A DNA stretch of 64,000 nucleotides from Paracoccaceae bacterium (lineage in GTDB: Bacteria > Pseudomonadota > Alphaproteobacteria > Rhodobacterales > Rhodobacteraceae): positions 62,001 to 126,000 of the forward strand of contig JALUYI010000019.1 in the NCBI GenBank assembly GCA_027013095.1, written 5' to 3'. Shown piece by piece: positions 1 through 8,556 of the stretch. Every line of letters begins with the position of its first letter. Position 1 is the first letter of the stretch. The position numbers were made by a program, and so were the translations under genes. The notes beneath the pieces are model-generated. The model did no database searches and was not told the origin of the DNA. It was given only the letters and a program-made list of their open reading frames with translations.

Positions 1-1
1 C

Positions 2-91
2 GGGTTTTGCGACGCGCAAGGGCTGGCCTATGATATGCCGATGCGGGCGCGCCAAGCCCTGCCCGGCGGCGCCGATGTCAACTGGACCTGA
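2..91 (+). CDS. C-terminal end of an unidentified protein (partial)
   Basis: An open frame enters from the left edge and stops at TGA 89-91, giving 29 codons ending in PGGADVNWT. The composition looks like real coding sequence, and the stop lies 8 nt from the convergent metY stop, the tight packing typical of this window. The fragment is too short to assign to a family and the start lies outside the window. Confidence 0.45.
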   Translation, partial: GFCDAQGLAYDMPMRARQALPGGADVNWT

Positions 92-99
92 CGGTTTTG

Positions 100-1392
100 C
101 TAGGCGACCGCCCGCGCCAGCGCTTGATCGAGGTCGCGAATCAGATCGTCGGGGTCTTCGATGCCAATGGAAAAACGCACTACATTCGGGGCGGCTCCGG
201 CGGCCTGCTGTTGCTCGGGGGTCAGTTGCCGGTGGGTGGTCGAGGCGGCGTGGATCACCAGTGAGCGCGTGTCGCCAAGATTGGCCACATGGCTGAATAT
301 CTCAAGGCTGTCCACCAGTTTGACACAGGCCTCATAGCCGCCCTTGATGGCCACGGTAAAAAGGGCCCCCGCTCCCTTGGGACAGATCCGCTGGATCCGC
401 TCGTAATAGGGAGATGATGGCAGCCCGGCGTAGGTCACGAACTCGACCCGGGGATCGGCTTCGAGCCATGTGGCCAGCTTTTGTGCATTGGCCACGTGTT
501 TTTCCATCCGCAGGCTGAGGGTCTCGGTCCCCATCAGTGTGTAGTGGGCGGCCTGCGGGTTCATTGTCATGCCGAGATCCCGCAGCCCCACTGCGATGCC
601 ATGGAACGTATAGGCCAGATTTCCGAATGTTTCATGGAATTTCAGCCCATGATAGGCGGGCTCGGGCTGGCTGAGCGAGGGGAACTTGTCGTTTTTCGAC
701 CAGTCGAAGCGACCTGAATCCACGATGCAGCCGCCGGTGACGGTGCCGTTCCCGGTGAGATATTTGGTGGTCGAATGAACCACCAGCGTCGCGCCGTGCT
801 CAATCGGGCGGCAGAGATAGGGCGTGGCCGAGGTGTTGTCCACGATCAGCGGAATCCCCGCCTCGTCGGCGATGGCTGCAATCGAGTCGAGATCGGTGAT
901 GTAGCCGCCGGGATTGGCAATCGTTTCGCAGAAAACGGCACGGGTATTTTCGTCAATCGCGCCGCGCACCGCATCAAGATCGTCAAAATCCACAAGATTG
1001 GCAGACCAGCCGAACCGCTTGATCGTGTGGCCAAACTGGGTGATCGTGCCGCCATAAAGACGGTTCGAGGACACGATGTTGCACCCTGGGGCCATCAGCG
1101 GAAAGATCGCCATGATCTGGGCCGCATGACCCGAGGAACAGCAGACCGCACCGATTCCCCCTTCGAGGGTGGCAAGACGCTCTTGCAGGACCGCAACCGT
1201 CGGGTTGGTCAAGCGCGAATAGATATAGCCGACCTCTTGCAGGTTGAAGAGGGCCGCCGCATGGTCCGCGTCACGAAAGACATAGGCTGTGGTCTGGTAA
1301 ATCGGGGTCTGGCGGGCACCTGTTGCCGGGTCCGGTCGCGCGCCGGCGTGAATCTGGAGTGTATCAAAGCCGAAATCTGTGGTGTCGCCCAT
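100..1392 (-). CDS. metY: O-acetylhomoserine sulfhydrylase / aminocarboxypropyltransferase
   Basis: PLP enzyme of the Cys/Met metabolism family that makes homocysteine from O-acetylhomoserine and sulfide in the cytoplasm. The 430-residue length fits MetY. The N-terminus has the family motifs FDTLQIHAG and PIYQTTAYVF, and the PLP-binding lysine lies in HSTTKYLTGNGTVTGG. The start ATG at 1392 is preceded by AAAGGA at a good distance. It lies 111 nt downstream of a CoA-binding protein gene on the same strand and converges on an unknown gene at the window edge. I looked for a SAM riboswitch in the 111-nt gap and did not recognise one. Confidence 0.93.
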   Translation of the reverse strand: MGDTTDFGFDTLQIHAGARPDPATGARQTPIYQTTAYVFRDADHAAALFNLQEVGYIYSRLTNPTVAVLQERLATLEGGIGAVCCSSGHAAQIMAIFPLMAPGCNIVSSNRLYGGTITQFGHTIKRFGWSANLVDFDDLDAVRGAIDENTRAVFCETIANPGGYITDLDSIAAIADEAGIPLIVDNTSATPYLCRPIEHGATLVVHSTTKYLTGNGTVTGGCIVDSGRFDWSKNDKFPSLSQPEPAYHGLKFHETFGNLAYTFHGIAVGLRDLGMTMNPQAAHYTLMGTETLSLRMEKHVANAQKLATWLEADPRVEFVTYAGLPSSPYYERIQRICPKGAGALFTVAIKGGYEACVKLVDSLEIFSHVANLGDTRSLVIHAASTTHRQLTPEQQQAAGAAPNVVRFSIGIEDPDDLIRDLDQALARAVA

Positions 1393-1503
1393 GGGTGGTT
1401 CCTTTGGTCATGTTTCTGCAGCAAGGGTAAGAGGGGATTGCGGCGGAGGCAAGAGAGCGCAAGCGACCGCGCCGGGCTTTCCTGCGGCTCGGGACGGGAT
1501 CGA

Positions 1504-1983
1504 TCACAGCTTTGAGGAAATGATCCCGGTGTTGAAGCCGCCCATGCGCAATTCTCCGAACAGCCGCTGATATTCGATTTTCGGACAGCGGTTCTGGATC
1601 ACCTGCAGGCCTTTTTCCGTGGCCATTCGGGCGGCCTCGGGGTTTTCAACGCCGATCTGCATCCACACAGTCTTGAGCCCGGGCAAGACCTGCAGCGCCT
1701 TCTTAACAATCGGGGGGACATGTTCGGACCGGCGGAACAAATCCAGCATATCGACCTTGATATCCTTGGGAATTGCATCCAGATCAGCGCGGATTTCCTC
1801 GCCAAACAGCCGCTCCCCCGCGTGGCCGGGATTGACGGGGATCACCCGAAACCCCTTCATCGACAGATAGCGGGCGACAAAGTAACTGGGGCGCACGGGA
1901 TTTGTGGATACCCCGACGCAGGCTATGGTGCGTGTTTCCCGAAGGATTTTTCGCAACAGATCATCAGAAGGCGTCTTGGTCAT
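1504..1983 (-). CDS. CoA-binding (YccU-type Rossmann) protein
   Basis: A 159-residue small protein of the CoA_binding_2 (YccU-like) family. The N-terminal part shows the Rossmann-type stretch ACVGVSTNPVRPSYFVARYL, then VIPVNPGHAGERLFGE, and near the end QNRCPKIEY, all typical of this family. The biochemical role of stand-alone members is not established; nucleotide or CoA binding is inferred from the fold. The start is ATG 1983, because the N-terminal extension of the longer open frame (to 2295) looks non-coding. It points in the same direction as metY and could be cotranscribed with it. Confidence 0.85.
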   Translation of the reverse strand: MTKTPSDDLLRKILRETRTIACVGVSTNPVRPSYFVARYLSMKGFRVIPVNPGHAGERLFGEEIRADLDAIPKDIKVDMLDLFRRSEHVPPIVKKALQVLPGLKTVWMQIGVENPEAARMATEKGLQVIQNRCPKIEYQRLFGELRMGGFNTGIISSKL

Positions 1984-2125
1984 GGCTGCGTCATAGCAAA
2001 GGTGCAGGCCGGCGAACAGAAAATTTTTCGTAAATTTTCGGGTTTGTGGTAAGATCGCGTCGCTCCCTTGTCGGGTCACCGTTATTCTGGTGAAGCCCGC
2101 GGGGTCTGATGACGGAGTTACAGCT

Positions 2126-2890
2126 ATGATACAGACAGAACAATATCTGGGGGTTCTTCTTGGGGCGCTGCTTCTTTTCGTGCCGCTAGCCGGGCAGGCG
2201 GGTCCAACCCGGCATTTTGTCGACGCAACCAAGGCCCAAGTCAAATCGATCAATACCCTTGTGAAGAAAACGAGGGCACACCGGCGACGGAACAAATATC
2301 AGGCAACGGCAGCGCGCAAATATTCTTCGGGCTTTGATGCAGTTGGCAGATCCATTCAAAATCACGCAAGACGCGACAAGGATAGGATGCACCTGTCGAT
2401 GTCGAAATACGCAAGTTCCAGTAACATCCAGAACGCCATCGATGCCTTCTCGAAAAGGGCCCATGCCCTCAAGAAAATCGAAAAGCGCATTGATACAACG
2501 CTCAAGAAAATCAAGAAGGACAAGAACAGGTGGTGGGAACACAACGGGAAATATTTTGATGGCCGGAATGTCTCCAGAAAAAAGCTGCGCCAACTGGCCT
2601 ATTGGGTTCATGTTTACGGCACCGAAAAGGGCAACTTCTTAGGACAAAAATATCGCACTTCTGTGAAACTGGGTAAAAAGGGTTCGCCGCGCAGCTATAC
2701 TGGGGCCATTGAAGCGGAAAAGACCTATCTGAAAGCACTCAAACGCCATGTCGACGGGGTCCGCTGGATTTACCGGCGATCAATGGCGGCGCTGGAGGCG
2801 CGATTGAAGCAGCACAAACGCGATCTGGCGGCGAAAAAGCACGGCAAACGCAAGGTCAAGCTGTTTGAGCCATCCGAGAACGGGATGTAG
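2126..2890 (+). CDS. Secreted, strongly basic protein of unknown function
   Basis: I do not recognise a family. The 254-residue product starts with a clear signal peptide (hydrophobic core GVLLGALLLFVPLAG, likely cleavage after GQA). The mature part is very rich in Lys and Arg, mostly predicted helical, without cysteines in the mature part, and contains several KK/KR clusters (residues about 45-65 and 105-140). ATG 2126 is preferred over GTG 2090 because GGAG sits 8 nt before it and it places the signal peptide at the N-terminus. It is divergent from the CoA-binding gene and convergent with the ceramidase-like gene. Confidence 0.75.
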   Translation: MIQTEQYLGVLLGALLLFVPLAGQAGPTRHFVDATKAQVKSINTLVKKTRAHRRRNKYQATAARKYSSGFDAVGRSIQNHARRDKDRMHLSMSKYASSSNIQNAIDAFSKRAHALKKIEKRIDTTLKKIKKDKNRWWEHNGKYFDGRNVSRKKLRQLAYWVHVYGTEKGNFLGQKYRTSVKLGKKGSPRSYTGAIEAEKTYLKALKRHVDGVRWIYRRSMAALEARLKQHKRDLAAKKHGKRKVKLFEPSENGM

Positions 2891-2946
2891 GGGATGGCAT
2901 GAAGAATTGCCGTCGGGTTTTCCATGCCGGGCGGCAAAAAGGCCGC

Positions 2947-2980
2947 AAAAAAGCGTCCGCAGCGGGGGAGCGGCGGACGC
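2947..2980 (-). terminator. Rho-independent terminator of the rlmB/ceramidase-like unit
   Basis: A perfect 8-bp stem (GCGTCCGC at 2953-2960, GCGGACGC at 2973-2980) with a 12-nt loop. Read on the minus strand it is followed by six T (2952-2947). It lies about 100 nt past the stop of the minus-strand membrane protein gene. Confidence 0.6.
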
Positions 2981-3080
2981 GAGTGCGGAACGAGGGACAG
3001 TGATGGGAAACGCATGTTCCGTGATCGCGCTTCCTGAATAAATATAGTGTGCCGCAGGGCGATTTAAAGGTCACATGATA

Positions 3081-3800
3081 TTAGTGTGATCGGTTGTGAG
3101 CGGCCCCATCGACTCGGGGGCTGGATAGATGGCGCACCAGGGCCTGCAGCAGCAGCCCGATCATCAGCCCGTTGAGGCTGTGCCAGACGAAATGCGTACC
3201 GATGGGCAGCGGCGTGCAGACGGCCAGATCTACCGTTCTGAAAACCAGCGAGATGGTAAAGACGACGGCGGCCCAGCCCAGCCAGCGCCCGGCGGGGTGG
3301 CGTTGGACAAGCGTGATGGCGGCAAAGATGTACAAGGCCAGAAGGGCCGGCGCGTATTGCTCGGATCCGTTCAGGCCAAGGCGGGTCGCCGAGGTGCCGG
3401 TGCCGCTGAGCAGCACCCCGGAGGTGAACCAGAACACCAGACCGACCAGCGCAAAAATCTTGACTGCGCCAAAGGCCGCCCGGATTAGGCTGCCCCCGGA
3501 CATGGACCAGACAATGACTAGGATCATCCAGACGACAAAGCTCCAGATTGGAATGATATCGGCCAATTCGGACCAGTGGTTGGCAAAGGTATGAAACAGG
3601 AATGAGCCCAGCCCGATCGAGCCGGCCAACAGGATTGCCACCCATATCCGCCCGTTCAGACGTCCCAACCGGCGGGCGCTGGCATACCCCCAATAGGCGG
3701 CCAGAACAAAGGCAATATTGCTAAGCGCATTGAACGGCTCGTTCCAGAGTCCGACCGCAGTGCGCTCGCAATAGATGTCGATCGGGGTGGTCCAGTCCAT
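3081..3800 (-). CDS. Ceramidase-like (CREST superfamily) integral membrane protein
   Basis: A 239-residue protein with about seven hydrophobic segments. The N-terminal motif EPFNALSNIAFVLAA and the central FHTFANHWSELADIIPIW match the ceramidase-domain (PF05875-like) pattern, and a C-terminal FVWHSLNGLMIGLLLQ supplies the last conserved His region. Members of the wider CREST group are putative metal-dependent membrane hydrolases; the bacterial substrate is unknown, so ceramidase activity is only inferred. It begins 3 nt after the rlmB stop, so the two genes are probably cotranscribed. Confidence 0.8.
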   Translation of the reverse strand: MDWTTPIDIYCERTAVGLWNEPFNALSNIAFVLAAYWGYASARRLGRLNGRIWVAILLAGSIGLGSFLFHTFANHWSELADIIPIWSFVVWMILVIVWSMSGGSLIRAAFGAVKIFALVGLVFWFTSGVLLSGTGTSATRLGLNGSEQYAPALLALYIFAAITLVQRHPAGRWLGWAAVVFTISLVFRTVDLAVCTPLPIGTHFVWHSLNGLMIGLLLQALVRHLSSPRVDGAAHNRSH

Positions 3801-3803
3801 GGC

Positions 3804-4604
3804 TTAGTCCTTGTGCTTTTGCATGGTGATATAAAGGCCGACCGCCGCGGCGTTGGACACGTTGAGCGAGCCGAACCCGCGGGCGAACCGGATCTTGGCC
3901 AGGGTATGACAGGTCTCTTTGGTCAGCTTGCGCAGTCCCGGACCTTCGGCCCCCAGCACCAGCGCGGTTGCCACTGGCGGCAGCTTGTCCAGCACGGTTT
4001 CAAGCGTCTCATCCGCGGTGCCGTCCAGACCGATCAGGAAATAGCCCATCTCTTTCAAGGCCCGCATGGCGCTGGCCAGATTCTGGACGCGCAGATAAGG
4101 CTGGCGCTCCAACGCCCCCGAGGCCGTCTTGGCCAGCGCGCCGGTTTCCGGTGCCGAGTGGCGCAAAGGCGCAATCACCGCGCGGGCTCCGAACACCTCG
4201 GCCGAGCGCAGGATGGCCCCGACGTTATGGGGATCCGTCACCCGATCCAACAGCAACAGAAGCGGCGTATCGCCCCGCGGCGCGCACAGTTCCGAGACCG
4301 AGCCCCATTCAAGCGGAAAAACCTCGATTGCCGCCCCCTGATGCACGGATTGCGGCTCCAACGGCGCCGGGAAACGGCGCGGGTCGGCAATTTCGGGCGT
4401 GATTTCCGACCGGGCCACCGCCTCGGCCAGTTTGTCGGCGGCATTCCTGGTCAGGATCAGGCGCAGTTTCTTGCGCTCGGGGTTCAGCAGCGCATCGCGC
4501 ACCGCATGCAGGCCAAAGAGCCACAGCGTGCCGGGGCCTTCGCCCTTTCGGTTGCGCTCTTTTTCAACAACCCATACGGGTTTCTTTCGGTCGCGTGGGG
4601 CCAT
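3804..4604 (-). CDS. rlmB: 23S rRNA 2'-O-methyltransferase, TrmH/SpoU family (RlmB)
   Basis: SpoU-family SAM-dependent methyltransferase. A basic N-terminus is followed by the substrate-binding domain (WLFGLHAVRDALLN, about residues 28-100) and then the knotted catalytic domain. The three family motifs are visible: NVGAILRSAEVFGA, LVLGAEGPGLRKLT and GFGSLNVSNAAAVGLY. The 266-residue length fits RlmB, which methylates G2251 of 23S rRNA in E. coli; the exact target here is inferred. It is divergent from tRNA-Tyr and coupled to the downstream ceramidase-like gene. Confidence 0.9.
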   Translation of the reverse strand: MAPRDRKKPVWVVEKERNRKGEGPGTLWLFGLHAVRDALLNPERKKLRLILTRNAADKLAEAVARSEITPEIADPRRFPAPLEPQSVHQGAAIEVFPLEWGSVSELCAPRGDTPLLLLLDRVTDPHNVGAILRSAEVFGARAVIAPLRHSAPETGALAKTASGALERQPYLRVQNLASAMRALKEMGYFLIGLDGTADETLETVLDKLPPVATALVLGAEGPGLRKLTKETCHTLAKIRFARGFGSLNVSNAAAVGLYITMQKHKD

Positions 4605-4765
4605 GGCCTGTTCCGTTCAAATCCGGCCCAAGCCATGCCACTTGTCCCCAGCAAAAGCAAGCGCGTCGAGGTGCCTGGATTTTGGCTGAATTTCCTGTTG
4701 ACGTGTCCGGCCGCGAACAGTATCCACGCCCTGTTCAACAAGGGCCGGATGGTGCTTGTGCGAAC

Positions 4766-4849
4766 GGGCGACGGGCTGCAAGGTGCGGCAGCGGACTGTA
4801 ACTCCGCCGGGGTGACCCATGCCTGGTTCGATTCCAGGGTCGCCCACCA
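4766..4849 (+). tRNA. tRNA-Tyr (GTA), CCA encoded
   Basis: A complete cloverleaf can be drawn. The acceptor stem is GGGCGAC (4766-4772) paired with GTCGCCC (4839-4845), followed by ACCA 4846-4849. The D stem is GCTG/CAGC, the anticodon stem GCGGA/TCCGC with loop CTGTAAC (anticodon GTA). A long class II variable arm contains GGGT/ACCC, and the T arm is CCTGG-TTCGATT-CCAGG. The long variable arm and GTA anticodon agree with bacterial tRNA-Tyr. Confidence 0.95.
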
Positions 4850-5378
4850 TGCCCCCGGCAAGTGGTCCTGTTACGTGATCCTGCTGACATGATCCTGCCA
4901 CGCGATCCTTTATATGGCCCTACCATGTCGCCCCGCGCGAGGCCCGTGCCTGATCGTTTCCGCCCTTGATCCTTGGCTCTTCGGTCCCGGCGCGATTTGT
5001 GGCGGCTTTGGCGGCTGTTTGATCCCGGCCAATCGGGATGCCAACCGCGGTGCTTGCCGGGGCCACGGCCGGATATTCTTCGTAATCACCGCCTGCCGAT
5101 CCCTTGCCGTTACGGGCAAACCCCGTTACACCCTTGCGGCATGAAACCCATCTTTGACATGGCTGACCACGCACGATTACCCTGGCGGTTTTATGCAGAA
5201 GTGCTGACACTGGTCGCGGCGCGATATCGTGTCCCGGCCAAACGCTGACTCGGCAAAATTCGGCCGGGCGGCTGAGCCTCCTGGTCTTGTGCTGATCGCC
5301 GCGGCGCAGCTGGGCTTTGGCAGGCCAGACGCGTATGAGAAAACCAACCCAATGACATTCACATAGCGGGAGAGAAAC
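4850..5378. other. Intergenic region between tRNA-Tyr and leuC
   Basis: About 530 nt without a convincing gene. It has three GATCCTG-type direct repeats just after the tRNA, no integrase or attachment-site duplication of the tRNA 3' end, and no leader peptide with a run of Leu codons before leuC. The only clear signal is the leuC ribosome-binding site GGGAGAG at its right end. Confidence 0.5.
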
Positions 5379-6800
5379 ATGACCGCCCCCCAGAAAACGG
5401 GTCCCAAGACCCTTTATGACAAGATATGGGATGCCCATGTCGCCCATCAGGACGCTGACGGCACCTGCCTTTTATATATCGATCGACATCTGGTTCACGA
5501 GGTCACCAGTCCGCAGGCGTTTGAGGGCCTGCGCATGGCCGGCCGCCCGGTTCACGCCCCTGACAAAACAATCGCGGTGCCGGATCACAACGTCCCGACC
5601 ACGCTGGACCGCGCCAACGGCATTGAAAACGAGGAAAGCCGCATTCAGGTCGAGGCGCTGGACAAGAACGCGCGCGACTTCGGCGTCGTCTATTATCCGG
5701 TTGATGATATTCGTCAGGGGATCGTCCATATCGTCGGCCCCGAGCAGGGCTGGACCCTGCCGGGAATGACCGTTGTCTGCGGCGACAGCCACACCGCCAC
5801 CCACGGGGCGTTCGGTGCGCTGGCCCACGGCATCGGCACCAGCGAGGTCGAACACGTTCTGGCCACGCAAACCCTGATCCAGAAGAAAAGCAAAAATATG
5901 AAGGTCGAGATCACCGGTCAGTTGCAACCGGGCGTCACCGCCAAGGACATCACCCTTGCGGTGATCGGCGCCACCGGCACCGCGGGCGGCACCGGCCATG
6001 TGATCGAATATTGCGGCGAGGCAATCCGCAGCCTCTCGATGGAAGGCCGCATGACCGTTTGCAACATGGCGATTGAGGGCGGCGCACGCGCGGGCATCAT
6101 CGCCCCTGACGAGACGACGTTCGAATACGTCACGGGTCGCCCCCACGCCCCCAAAGGCGCGACATGGGAAATGGCCGAGGCCTACTGGCGCACCCTTTTC
6201 ACCGATGAAGGCGCCGAATTTGACAAGGTTCTGACACTGCGCGCCGAGGATATCGCCCCCGTTGTCACATGGGGCACCAGCCCTGAAGACGTGCTGCCAA
6301 TCACCGCGGTCGTGCCGAACCCCGACGATTTTGAGGGCGGCAAGGTTGAGGCCGTCAGCCGCTCGCTTGACTACATGGGGCTGAAACCGGGCACGCCGCT
6401 GACGGAAATTCCGGTTGATACGGTTTTCATCGGCTCCTGCACCAACGGCCGGATTGAGGATCTGCGCGCCGCTGCCGCCATCCTCAAGGGGCGCAAGATC
6501 AAAGAGGGGATGCGCGTGATGATCGTTCCCGGCTCGGGCCTTGTGCGCGAACAGGCCGAGGCCGAGGGTCTGGCCGATATTTTCCGCGACGCGGGGGCCG
6601 ACTGGCGCCTTGCGGGGTGCTCGATGTGTCTGGCCATGAACCCCGACCAATTGGCGCCGCAGGAACGCTGTGCCTCAACCAGCAACCGCAATTTCGAAAG
6701 CCGCCAGGGACGCGGCGGCCGTACCCATCTGGTCAGCCCGGCAATGGCCGCCGCCGCTGCGGTGACAGGGCGCCTGACCGATGTAAGGGAGATGATGTGA
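5379..6800 (+). CDS. leuC: 3-isopropylmalate dehydratase large subunit
   Basis: Aconitase-family [4Fe-4S] enzyme subunit that, with LeuD, isomerises 2- to 3-isopropylmalate in leucine synthesis. The 473-residue protein opens with [14 protein letters not shown] and contains [20 protein letters not shown] and [18 protein letters not shown]. The cluster ligands Cys354 (GSCTNGR), Cys414 and Cys417 ([13 protein letters not shown]) are present. The start ATG has GGGAGAG upstream. Its stop overlaps the leuD start by one nucleotide, indicating translational coupling. leuB is not in the neighbourhood shown. Confidence 0.97.
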   Translation: MTAPQKTGPKTLYDKIWDAHVAHQDADGTCLLYIDRHLVHEVTSPQAFEGLRMAGRPVHAPDKTIAVPDHNVPTTLDRANGIENEESRIQVEALDKNARDFGVVYYPVDDIRQGIVHIVGPEQGWTLPGMTVVCGDSHTATHGAFGALAHGIGTSEVEHVLATQTLIQKKSKNMKVEITGQLQPGVTAKDITLAVIGATGTAGGTGHVIEYCGEAIRSLSMEGRMTVCNMAIEGGARAGIIAPDETTFEYVTGRPHAPKGATWEMAEAYWRTLFTDEGAEFDKVLTLRAEDIAPVVTWGTSPEDVLPITAVVPNPDDFEGGKVEAVSRSLDYMGLKPGTPLTEIPVDTVFIGSCTNGRIEDLRAAAAILKGRKIKEGMRVMIVPGSGLVREQAEAEGLADIFRDAGADWRLAGCSMCLAMNPDQLAPQERCASTSNRNFESRQGRGGRTHLVSPAMAAAAAVTGRLTDVREMM

Positions 6801-7405
6801 TGGACAAGTTTGAAAAGCTCACCGGCATTGCCGCGCCAATGCCGCTGGTCAATATCGACACCGATATGATCATCCCCAAGCAGTTCTTGAAAACGATCAA
6901 ACGCTCGGGCCTTGGCAAGAACCTGTTTGACGAGATGCGCTATGACCAGAACGGCAACGAGATCGCCGATTTCGTGTTGAACAAACCAGCCTACAGGAAG
7001 GCCGAGATCATTGTTGCCGGCGACAATTTTGGCTGCGGCTCGTCGCGCGAACACGCGCCTTGGGCGCTGCTTGATTTTGGCATTCGCTGTGTGATCTCGA
7101 CCAGTTTTGCCGACATCTTTTACAACAACTGTTTCAAGAACGGTATCCTGCCGATCAAACTGCCCAAAGATCAGGTTGACGCCCTGATGGAGGACGCCGA
7201 ACGCGGTGAAAACGCCCGCATCACGGTGGACCTTGAAAGCCAGACAATCAGTGCCAGCGACGGCACCGAAATCCACTTTGACATTGATCCGTTTCGCAAA
7301 CATTGTTTGCTGAACGGTCTGGATGACATCGCCTTGACGCTTGAAAAAAAGTCGGCAATCGAAACGTTCGAGCAGGCGTATCAGGCCAGAATGCCCTGGG
7401 TTTAA
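6800..7405 (+). CDS. leuD: 3-isopropylmalate dehydratase small subunit
   Basis: A 201-residue swivel-domain partner of LeuC. It shows [19 protein letters not shown] near the N-terminus and the substrate-loop region [20 protein letters not shown], followed by [18 protein letters not shown], the normal LeuD signatures. ATG at 6800 shares its A with the leuC stop TGA, with GGGAGATG just upstream acting as ribosome-binding site. The pair forms one enzyme complex in the cytoplasm. Confidence 0.97.
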   Translation: MDKFEKLTGIAAPMPLVNIDTDMIIPKQFLKTIKRSGLGKNLFDEMRYDQNGNEIADFVLNKPAYRKAEIIVAGDNFGCGSSREHAPWALLDFGIRCVISTSFADIFYNNCFKNGILPIKLPKDQVDALMEDAERGENARITVDLESQTISASDGTEIHFDIDPFRKHCLLNGLDDIALTLEKKSAIETFEQAYQARMPWV

Positions 7406-7414
7406 GGCGGCCTT

Positions 7415-7442
7415 CCGCCCGCGGGGTTTGCTCCGGGGGCGG
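7415..7442 (+). terminator. Possible terminator hairpin after leuD
   Basis: CCGCCCGCGG (7415-7424) pairs with CCGGGGGCGG (7433-7442), with one mismatch and an 8-nt loop. A competing short hairpin GGCGG-CCTT-CCGCC overlaps it (7406-7419). No T-run follows, so termination is only suggested. Confidence 0.3.
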
Positions 7443-7719
7443 CTCTCTCGTGTATGTTTGGTGCCCCTCCTGTGATGACGCCCCGTTTGCCCTGCTCGAC
7501 CGGGCCAGCGGGCGCGGCCCTTTTTGATATGATGCAAACGGGAAACAGATTTTTGGCAAAAAGCGGCAAAAAATCCGCGTGATTCCTCAAGGGGTTGACG
7601 GATTTGTCCAAAACAAGGCAAGATTGCGGCGAAAATGAGGCACCCCGGCACGCAGCGGGGATCATGCGGACACAGGTTTCGGCAATGTATCGGAGTCGGC
7701 CGCAGTGAAGGTGGGCAAA
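7443..7719. other. Intergenic stretch before the membrane protein gene
   Basis: About 280 nt with no supported gene or RNA. I see only the ribosome-binding site AAGG near the right end; a promoter for the following pair must lie here but I cannot place it. Confidence 0.4.
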
Positions 7720-8556
7720 ATGGCGTCTCGGCTATTTGGAGCGGCTATTCGGGCTATTCTGGTTGCGTTGTTGATCGCAACGCCATCGCTGGTGCTTCCG
7801 GGAATCGGGTCAGGCACCAAGGATCTCTCCATGGTGTTTGCGCTGGTGGGGGCGGCTCTGACAATGTTTGAATACGGCTCGACACATCCGGGCCTGATCG
7901 AGTTCCGCTTTGCGCCGCCCTTTAACCGCATCCGTTTCGTGTCGCTGTTTCTGACCGTGATCTTTCTGGCCTTGATGTTCCGCAGCGATGGCAGCGGCGG
8001 AGAGCAGGCCCGCGTGATTCGCCAGATTGGTCTGTTGATCGGGAAGGCGATGGATTTTCCGTTCAGCCCGGTACGGATTCTGACCACGCTACTGACCAAT
8101 GACGGAAGTACCGCGAATACCGAACTGATCCGCTCGGCCGCCGGGCTCAGCTATGTGATCTCACTGATTTCGCTCGCGGTTTTCGCAATATCGATGCGGG
8201 TTCTGTCATGGCCTCTGGGGCGTGGCTCATTCAATATTTGGGTAAATCTGCCGACATTCGATCCGGCCAGCAGCTTTGATGTCGAGGCCCGCCTGACTCG
8301 AGATGCTCGCGTTAACGTAATCTTTGGGTTTACCCTGCCATTCTTGATGCCACTGGTTGCGGAGGTGTCGTCGGCCTACTACGATTTCGCCTCCATTCAG
8401 AGCAGCCAAACCCTGATCTGGACGATGGCAGTATGGTCATTTCTTCCGGCAAGTTTGTTCATGCGCGGGATCGCCATGGGCAAGATTGCGCGCCTTATCC
8501 GGCAAAAGCGGGATCGCCTGCACGCGCCTGCTGTATCGGATTTTGCGCCAGCCTGA
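7720..8556 (+). CDS. Conserved-type integral membrane protein, unknown function
   Basis: A 278-residue protein with about five to six transmembrane segments (for example AIRAILVALLIATPSLVLP, LSMVFALVGAALTMFEYG, VSLFLTVIFLALMF, LSYVISLISLAVFAISM). Between segments 3 and 4 is a soluble loop with RQIGLLIGKAMDFPFSPVRI. I do not recognise a domain. ATG 7720 is chosen over GTG 7705 because AAGG lies 8 nt before it. The gene runs straight into the endonuclease/phosphatase-like gene, so the two are probably cotranscribed and may act together at the membrane. Confidence 0.7.
   Translation: MASRLFGAAIRAILVALLIATPSLVLPGIGSGTKDLSMVFALVGAALTMFEYGSTHPGLIEFRFAPPFNRIRFVSLFLTVIFLALMFRSDGSGGEQARVIRQIGLLIGKAMDFPFSPVRILTTLLTNDGSTANTELIRSAAGLSYVISLISLAVFAISMRVLSWPLGRGSFNIWVNLPTFDPASSFDVEARLTRDARVNVIFGFTLPFLMPLVAEVSSAYYDFASIQSSQTLIWTMAVWSFLPASLFMRGIAMGKIARLIRQKRDRLHAPAVSDFAPA

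Noticed and set aside
1393-1503. SAM-II or SAM-V riboswitch upstream of metY
   Set aside because: Expected in alphaproteobacteria, but I could not recognise the conserved core or pseudoknot in the 111-nt gap read on the minus strand.
4766-5378. tRNA-Tyr as an integration site of an island
   Set aside because: No integrase and no second copy of the tRNA 3' end in the following region; housekeeping leuCD comes next.
5200-5378. Leucine leader peptide attenuator before leuC
   Set aside because: No short open frame with a run of Leu codons and no paired terminator/antiterminator hairpins are visible.
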